Positions 49,001-58,000 of a stretch of DNA of 64,000 nt are shown here, one piece after another. The notes under the pieces are model-generated. The model did no database searches. It saw nothing but the letters and a program-made list of their open reading frames with translations, and was not told the origin of the DNA. How positions within the stretch are numbered: the stretch's first letter is position 1; every line of letters starts with the position of its first letter. The stretch lies in the NCBI RefSeq assembly GCF_002078875.1, contig NC_034421.1, forward strand, positions 14,114,781-14,178,780, written 5' to 3'. A program made the translations under genes and the position numbers. Source of the stretch: Numida meleagris (taxonomy: Eukaryota > Chordata > Aves > Galliformes > Numididae).

Positions 49001-52000
49001 TTACTAACTAGCTTTTCTGGGGATCATACTATAGAAGAGTTGAGGTAGAAGCCAATGAAATCCAACAAGATTTCCCACAAAAGGCTCCTTCACATTGGTG
49101 ACGCTGAGATACTACCTCTATCTTTATCAAGCAGGGGCTGGTAAATTTATTAAGTAGACTTACATTTCCTGAGATGAACTTAAAAGGATGGAATTGCTCC
49201 CAAGCCAAGGCACACAGAACAGACTAAGGAAGAAAAGGATACAATACGCACTTCATGGAGAGCCCACTTCTGCTTCAGGAATTCAATAAGGCTGGACACC
49301 TTCCGATGTAGCTCCACAATCATCCTGTACACAAGACAAAGCAAAGGAACAGTGAAAAAAAAGTCAGCAGAAGTTCCAATCAGAGCCCCTGTGCTAGCAT
49401 GGAAATTAAGGGAATAAACTGGCATTGTGCAACATAGCACAGAGAACGCAGCCACCATTCCCAAACAATCTAACAGCAACACAAAAAGCTGGCCAAAAAT
49501 GGCAACATTAAAACATGAGTAACTTGCAGCTGTGAAAGATCTAAAAGCCTGACAATATCTGATTGCCATGATTCAAGATACTAGTTCTTCCAGACAGAAA
49601 ACAAAACAGAACAACACAGGAAAAGATGGCAAGATTTGGCTAAACTAGAGTAGTTCAAGCAAGGCAGGATGCTACTACATGAAGCATGGAAAGAAAAACG
49701 AGGACAAAATACATTTACTTTTTTGCTCTCAAAGCATTTCACAAAGTAAATCTTACACTACATATCTTGGTTCTCCTCTCTGCGTGACATTCAGTCATTA
49801 TAATGAAATACTTGATGTGAAGGAGCTATCAGCATCACAGAGGCCTAGAGTTTTCAGCCACAAATTCTGGACTAGCTGTAAGTGCTCAAACGGACAGCCA
49901 CTGACAGCACGGAACAACAAAACCAAGCAGATCTGGTTGGGAGCAAGTTAAGCTAAATATCTTCCTTCCTGCTACCACTGTGTTGCATTCAGATATTCAG
50001 GCTCCTGGTGCAGGTGTCTCTGACCATTGTTTTACTTCCCTCCCCTATGCCGCTGTCTCACAGCATGTCCAATACAAGTTTCAGTAGAACTAACGCTGCA
50101 TGTCTCTGTTCCATTTGTCTCTACTCTGACAACTGGGTGTAAATGGCACAAAGCAAAATCATCCCCTACTTTCCTATCTCAGATCATTACTCAAATTAAA
50201 AGGTGTAACGATTAATGGTAAATTAAATTTCAAGTGTGATCCCGCTCTCTATAAGAATCACATACTTTGATTGGACAAAGGCTTCAGAATAAGTATGGTT
50301 AGTGAAATTGCATTATCAATTATGTACCACCTAGATCATAAAAAGAACTCTCAAGAGACAGAATGCTGCCCACATGTTTCTCTATTCTGTACTGAATATT
50401 AAAATCAGGTCTCTGTTACCTAAGCCGTGGATTCTGGGCAAGGCTCTGCACTCGAGCCCATGCATGATTATTTCGTGGCTGCAACTCAACGGGGACCTTG
50501 AGAGGAAGACGTACTGGCTTCTGATCCTCTTCATCACTAATGCCTGAAGGGAGATGAAGCACAAAGGGCACGGATCAAAGCAAGAAAGCTCAAGCAGAAT
50601 GCTATATGCTCATTTATGCAAGAAAAAAGCATCACAGGTATCAGCACCACCTACAGATAACTTAAGCAACTCATCTTTACCAGTGGAGGGAGCCTGTTTC
50701 CTTAGATTACCTCCTGATCCAATACGTTTATGTTTTGCCTTGGACACTGCAGTAGTACTGGAGCTTCCAGTTGAGCAAGCAGTGTCAATCTCAGGTGGCT
50801 GGAAACTCTGAACAAGCACAGTATTTTAGATCTTTAAAATGCACTGATACTACTTATTGGGGTGGGAGGGAAGCAGAAGAAGGGAAGGGAAGTCACAAAG
50901 CTGAAACAAAGAAGGTAAAAAAAAAAGTCTAAAATGCTCAATGCTAAAAAATGTACTGCTGTTTATTCACTGTTATAGTAGGAAGGAATATAGTGAAAGT
51001 AAAACTGGCAAAGCTGTAGCAATCTTGTCTGGTGTACATCTCTCTGTAATTTCACTACTGTCATGCTCAAGACTTAGAGAGCGAGGTGGATCTTAAAGTT
51101 AGCAGGATGCCACAAGCAAACAGGGTTACATTAAGAGAACAGGGACACACCTGTGCCCAATACAAATGCAAAATAACACAAATTCCCCTGCCAGCAATGT
51201 ACACACTAGAACAGGCCTACTCTCATGTTCTTCCAACTCTGTGAAAACTTTTTCCCATTCCAGCATCTCTTACTTACCGTCTGGATCACAGAGCTTCTTC
51301 AAAGCCCTGCACATGGGAGCTTTGATACGAAGGTTTCTGCCTTTGTAACGAACAGTTGTAGCCCTGGATAATATTGGAAGAGAAGTATTTACAGGCACCA
51401 TTAAATAGAGTTTGTGAGTGTGTACATAGCAGTGATACAATCAGATACAATCATCTCTATAGGAATTAAGAAATATAAGGGTTTGCAATGCAGACTCACA
51501 AAGGCATTTTTTTTTAATTATTATTTTTAATCACCTTATTTTTTGTTATAGAAATGCTACTCTTGTAACACTCCTCTTCCAGACATCCACAAGACACTGT
51601 CCTGTTATGTGCACTAAGGGAAGGGCTGTTATGATGTACAGACCAAAATCATGTTACTTTGGTTGCAGAGAACCCTCAGATAAAGCTTGTCTGGAAAAGA
51701 CAACTGGTTTTGCCTTTGTCTCCTCTTTATATTCCTAACTGTTCACCATAAAAACAAAACAAAAAACCTGAAGTTGCTAAGAGGTCTTCCACTCTGTAAT
51801 GTAAATAACACATCTGTTGCAGAAATGAGGCCTAACCACTTGTGCAGGAATCTGAACAGTCACTTCTACATTATGGTTTCACTTTAGTTCCAATACCACA
51901 GAAACAGCTATGAAGATCCTTAAAAACAAGACTACTCTTCTCTTCCTGAGCAGTGGAGCTATTTGATTTCTTCATCCAGTCAGCTCTGTTGTCCCTATAG

Positions 52001-55000
52001 AGACCTACAAAGGCAGGCAGGCACTGATACGAAGGTACTGAAGGCAATATTTATGCCTCAAGCAATAAGGATCACCGGGCACAGAAGCAGCAAGAACAAC
52101 ACAAGTCTTTGCAAGTAGAAGGAAAGAAATTACGGAGAATGTTCTTATAGTAGGACCTGGATGTAAGGAAGGTAACACCTCACGAAGCGAGCACTTGTCT
52201 ACACAGCTAAGAGGGAAAGTCACGAAGGGGCAGCAGGAGGCAAAGCCAGACCTGAGGAGATGGAGGGGAAGAGGTGAGCAGCTCAGGAGTTTCAGGTGCT
52301 ACGCTGTGAACCTCCACAGACTCAGAACACCCCACGTCTGGAAGGGCAGACCTCCTGAACTAGCACTAAGCTACCAGAAGCCAAGGGAGCATCGCTGTAA
52401 TAAAGAACCAGCAAGAAAAGACTGGGCAGATGGCAATCTGGATTCCCTGTACTTTCTAACTGAGTTTTGTTTCATAGCTGTCCTGCTAAGTGATTCTGAA
52501 AACTTCAGTGAGCAGCCCGTGCATGCCAGTGTGGTTGTGAGTGTGCCAAGCTACTCGGATCAGTGACAAAAGCTGTCGGAGTAGTTCTCCCATTCCCCCT
52601 GGACTTATAACTGGGATCTATCTTCTGACAGATCACTGACTCATCTGACTACAGCTGAGCCACAAGCCATGCTCTAGCTGCTCTTACAGACTTCTGAAAT
52701 TCTCAAGACAAGTACGCAGAAGTACAGCACTGGATGGTCTTGCTTCAATGATCAAACAGGGACATCTAACACAAAGACTCTGCCTTTACATTAAATAACT
52801 AGTTAATTATATTTTCAAGCATTATTTTTGATCTGTGAGCTGGGTTATAAGCTCTACTAGGAAAAGGCTCAATACAGTTTTGCTACAAGCATCTCAGAGT
52901 CATTTGTTTTTCCTACACCAAGCGATTATTACACAAAGTCAGAGTTGATGTGTAACGTAGGCAAAACATGCAAACAAACTGCCAGAGCCAGCTCCTCGCT
53001 GCCCTAGCTTCCCTTGACCCTTACCAAACAGCATTTACCTGCTTCAGGAGAAGATTATGGGAATCATGCACGTTCACATTTGTCATTCTTAACAGCTAGA
53101 CAATCACTTTCACTCAAGACTTTCAACACAGCGACAAGTGTACTGCGCTGAGAGGAAAGGAAGGAGGAGTATGAGACGTGAAAGAAAGATGTTAGGAACT
53201 GAGAAAAAGAGAACCACTTCCAAATAGAGCGATCACAGCATCTTAACACCACTGAGCAAGAGGGAATGAGAACGTTTTATTTAATGGGACACATGCAGTG
53301 TGTTTGTTTGCGGAGATTCAGGGCTGTCCTGCACATGCAGGGGATTAACTCAGATAGTGCAGATGAGCAGGTGCTAATGAGGAGGAAAACATGAGCACAT
53401 TTTGCTCCTGAAAGAACTAGGATGTTTCCCACCAGACAAAGAAAGAGGTGCAGGAGGAAAAAGGAAGCCCAGACCATTTTAACTGATACATTAAGTGGAT
53501 TAAGTAATTCATATTAAAAATCCTTTCATTTATGAAAAAAAAAAATACTGATGAGATTTTCTTAATGGTACAAAACCCAAACCAAATGGAAACTTCTGCT
53601 CTAATTTAAAATTTGGTAAACGAAAGAATGAACAAGTGATTTCCTAAACAATCACATCCATGAGCTGCAACACATCAGCAGGCTGCACCGAGGGCAGCTT
53701 TCAGGAGAAGGAACTGTAATGCACATACGTGGGGACTCCAATGAAAGTGCAACACCAAGTATCCACTCCATGCAAGCTAAAGTCAGCAGCTGCTGAGTAT
53801 GTGAAACCTTCCTATTTTTTTTTTTCCTTTTTACAGTAAAGTTGACTCCATCAATAATTTGCTACAGTAACATACTCTAAAAGCACAAACACCAAAAATA
53901 AAAGGTGATCCGTAAAAGACAGAATGAAACTGTTTTCCAGTCTCTTCTGAAGACACGATTAGGACAAACTGATGTCTGCTGCCTAACTACAGCTTGAAAG
54001 ACATTCAGTTTAGTGACCACAGCCCTTCACGATGAAAGACACAAAAGGAATTGAGTGTCAAATGTGAAACTCTGGCTCTGAAAAAGTAAAAATGTTCCTG
54101 TAGAGTCATGATGACCAACCCAACAACCCATTCTGTGAGTTACAGGAAGAAGTTTTTACTTACCCAGCCTGAATAAGCTCATTAAGTTTAGCTGCATTCT
54201 TGTCATCCATACCTTTACAGGAAAAAGGACAAAATAACAAATTACCATTTCAAGCAAAGCAGCCCTGACCTTTATTTTTGTGCCGTTTGGTTTTCAAAAC
54301 TATTACATTTTCTTCTCATGAAGGATTAATGTGCATAAATGGGCTTAATTTTTAGAACATATTCTATTTTCATAACACAGGGTTTCCACGGTCATTGCCG
54401 TGAAAATTACACTTCACTCGACAATTAAATGACCACAGTTTAGGTGCTACACACAGCCCGGGTTGCTGGGCATTAATCTGACACTGCAGTATCAGAAAGC
54501 AAGCCTCCTCATCTGCCCGCTCCATCTCTGTTGCTAAGGCAGCTCAGCACAACGAAAGAGCACCAAGCCTTCGCAAGGAGAGGAAAGGAAATGAAAACAA
54601 CAGAACACACCTATAAATCACACCTTTCCTCCATGCACTGCACTGAAGATTTTAAAGTAGACATTATGATAACTGAATTTGTATTCTCGATCAATAGTTA
54701 CGTCCAGATCTATTTACTGCAAAATTAACCTCCCTGCGGCGATGATGAAAGTAGTCCTGCCACGCTGTTGTTTCTCAGCAGTTCTACAAAAGCGATCCCA
54801 ATTTCTGGGAAGAAATTTTTAGTGTGAAGAATTGCAAAACAAAGAGAAAAACAACTTTCACCACCTGCAGAGCAGACCTCTGGTAAGCTGGGTACAGAGG
54901 CTTGGCTGCTCAAGTCCATCTCATGTCAGGGAAGAGACAACAATTTTCCCATAATGAAAGGTAAAATATTTAACCAAGTACCAAAGTTATAAAAAGGCAG

Positions 55001-58000
55001 AAGCACAGAGTATGCACGCATTGCCATGGTGACTGTGCAAAACCTCATTCCCACTTGGAGCCAAGGAGGGTCTGCTTTTAACACAAGATGTGGATAAAAG
55101 GAAGAAACACTAATACTCCTTTCTACGGGGAATGTCACCCGTCTTGCCTCTGCACCTTGTTTGTCACAAAACAGTTCAAAATGTCTTCACAGAACAAACT
55201 AAGAACATTCAGAACATCCTAACTGATGACACAGTACATTAAAATCTCAAGTAGGGAGACAATCTAGCAAAAAAAACCTGCAAATGGGATTTGTACGTGC
55301 CCACAACTTTGACTTTTTCAGTTCGCAGCTACCTTGGGTTTATGAAGAAATGACAGAATTGGGATTATTTCCCTCCTTTTGCAAACAAAATGTGTAGTGC
55401 TTGGATCTAACACCAACTCCACAACCAACTTGGGAACAAATGAAAAGAAGATACACGTGGGTGGGTGGGCAGGAGCACGCAACACTTGTTACTCTCCCCA
55501 TTCTCCAAGCCATCAAGACCACGCAGACACAGCACGAGGCACCTTGCTCCTGCAACCCATCCATTTCCAGAAGACTGGAGCACACAAATAAGGCATGTGC
55601 CCATCATCTATGCTCATCCTTGTGGGCACAACCAGCTTGTGGGACTGGCATGAGGGTCACAATGCATTCTGATCAGCCAGGAAGGCTAATATTTCTTATT
55701 ATAAGCCGTAATGGCTTTTCCAGCTCCAGCGTTTGTTATTACGTAAAAGACACTGTCTTGGAGAAAGGTGCCAGCCCAGATTTTGACAGTGAAGGCAGAA
55801 ACCCCCGTGAGTACGAATACTTTTCAAGTATAATAAAACAGATGGATGACCCAAAGTGCAAACACTTTTACCTGTCATCTGTGGGTATTCCATGTGCTGC
55901 ACGATAGTAAAAGCTAAAGAAATGTGTCAAAGAAAAAGGGGACTCATGCAACCGACTAGGATGTCCTTAAAAATACAAACACATTTAATGAAATTAATAT
56001 ACCACAGGCTACTGCAATAGAACAGAATGAACACAAACTCTTAATAAGACAAAAGTGAAACTGTACCAGACATGACTACCTTCAAGGGTAGACACTTTTG
56101 ATTCTACCATATAGAAATGATTTCCAGTCATCTGAAACAATTCATACTCACATCCCCCAATCTTTTTCCTCAGTTCTCCATAGCAGATTAAGCCATAAAG
56201 CTCCAGGGATGATTTTTTCAGCCCTTGAGAGAACACTGAAAGAACAGAAAAAGGTAGAAGTGAGATGACATCATCCGAAACGCAGATATTCCTTTCAACA
56301 CTGAAAAGGAGAGCATTCTGTGAAAAGACGAACGATTCACATTTATAGCAATGAGACAGACACATCACTGGAGGTAAGACTAAGCAGCTTTTGCAGGATT
56401 TAAACAAACATCCAATTGTTCAATATACAAAATACAGCTAACTCAGTTGCATCAACCCTACTATCACGAAACAGTTTACAATTTCTGAAGAAATCATCCG
56501 TATGCTCCCCAGAAACCACATGCAAAACTCCTTGAGAAGTAGGTCTGAATTCTCCAGAAGATACATTCTGCACAGGAAAGCAAAACTGGAGATTTAAGGC
56601 AAACTCTAGATTCTGTGTTTTATCTAACGAGATGCACTCATTCAGCTGAAGGAGCTTTTTCAAACACCCCCCCCTTCTCATTAACACACACCACAGAGAC
56701 ATTATTATTTCTAATAGACATAAATATCTGTAACAGCACTGACAGTCTTGTGATGCACAGATCAGACAAAAGCATTTATTCTTGTCTATTCAACACAAAT
56801 TGGGTTCTCCTGGACTTGCAAGCTTGCTTGATCTCCAAATTCAGACATGTATTTTTACTAATACTAAACCTAAACAAGGCACAGCACTAATTCTTAAATT
56901 CCTACAGCCAATGGGATCTCAGATCCTATAGGTACAGACCCAAGTCTTAATGTTATCCAGAAAACAGATGAAGTTCCTCCAAGATAACTTTAAGTTTTTC
57001 CATACAATGTTTGCTGTGACATTTCAAAATTAAAATACTAATGGCTCAGTTCATTTCAGTATCTTGTCTTGATGTGGAAAAAAAACACAAACAAAAAACC
57101 CTTAATATAATATTAATATTATAATAAATAATAAAAAAATAAAATAATATATATAATAAAAATATTCTTAAAAATACACCTTATGAGAAGTACATTAGAT
57201 GTAGAAGCCCTCCTTTAGATAACCTAATCTCAAGAAGAAGCAAAATTAAGCTCATAAAGAGACTGTTTTGTATCTGTCTTTCCATTTATTCATCTTTTTT
57301 TCTACAAGTACGTCTTAATATACATTACAAGTTATTAGCACTTAAAATCATAGCCATTTCTCACTGAGTGATTTTTAATGTGACAGGCTCTGGCCACAAA
57401 CTGTGTACATGAATTTACTATCCAGAGTTTTGCTGAAGTTAAAAAGAATTGTTGAAAGTTTTGGTCTTAAAACAACGATGACCCTATCACAACCTATGCA
57501 ACTCAGAACACAGCACCAAAATGACAGGAAGGCCCTGGAAGTCTTTACTCAAACAAAAGCTAAGAGGAGAACTGATAATCTTCATAATACCTTAAAATAG
57601 ACAACATAACTGTGTGTAAGTACAATCTATTCACTCTGCAGTACATTCCTTTAACCACTTTTCAAAGCAGGCTATCCACAAATTGACCTGAATCCTCACT
57701 GCCCATTACAGAGTAGTAAGCATCCGACAAAAATCAATGACCACATATTGTTACAAAACACTGCTAGCAGTTCATACAACTTCCCAATTTCCTTTTCATT
57801 CATCATGCTGGAGAAGGAAAGAAAGAATGTTAAGTAGGAAACAGGGCACAGGAACTCCTAACAGAATTAATGACACAATTTCAGGCTTGTTTAAAGTGTA
57901 AACAAACATTCCACCATTCACATTTGTATCAGACTACTTATTCATTTCTACCTTCTCCAAGAAGTGCAAAGAAGTGCAAGAGTCAATTTGCCTGATGAAG

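Noticed and set aside
50420..50564. 60-codon frame over 50382-50564
   Set aside because: Wrong frame of a genuine CRAMP1 exon. The correct frame reads ISDEEDQKPVRL.
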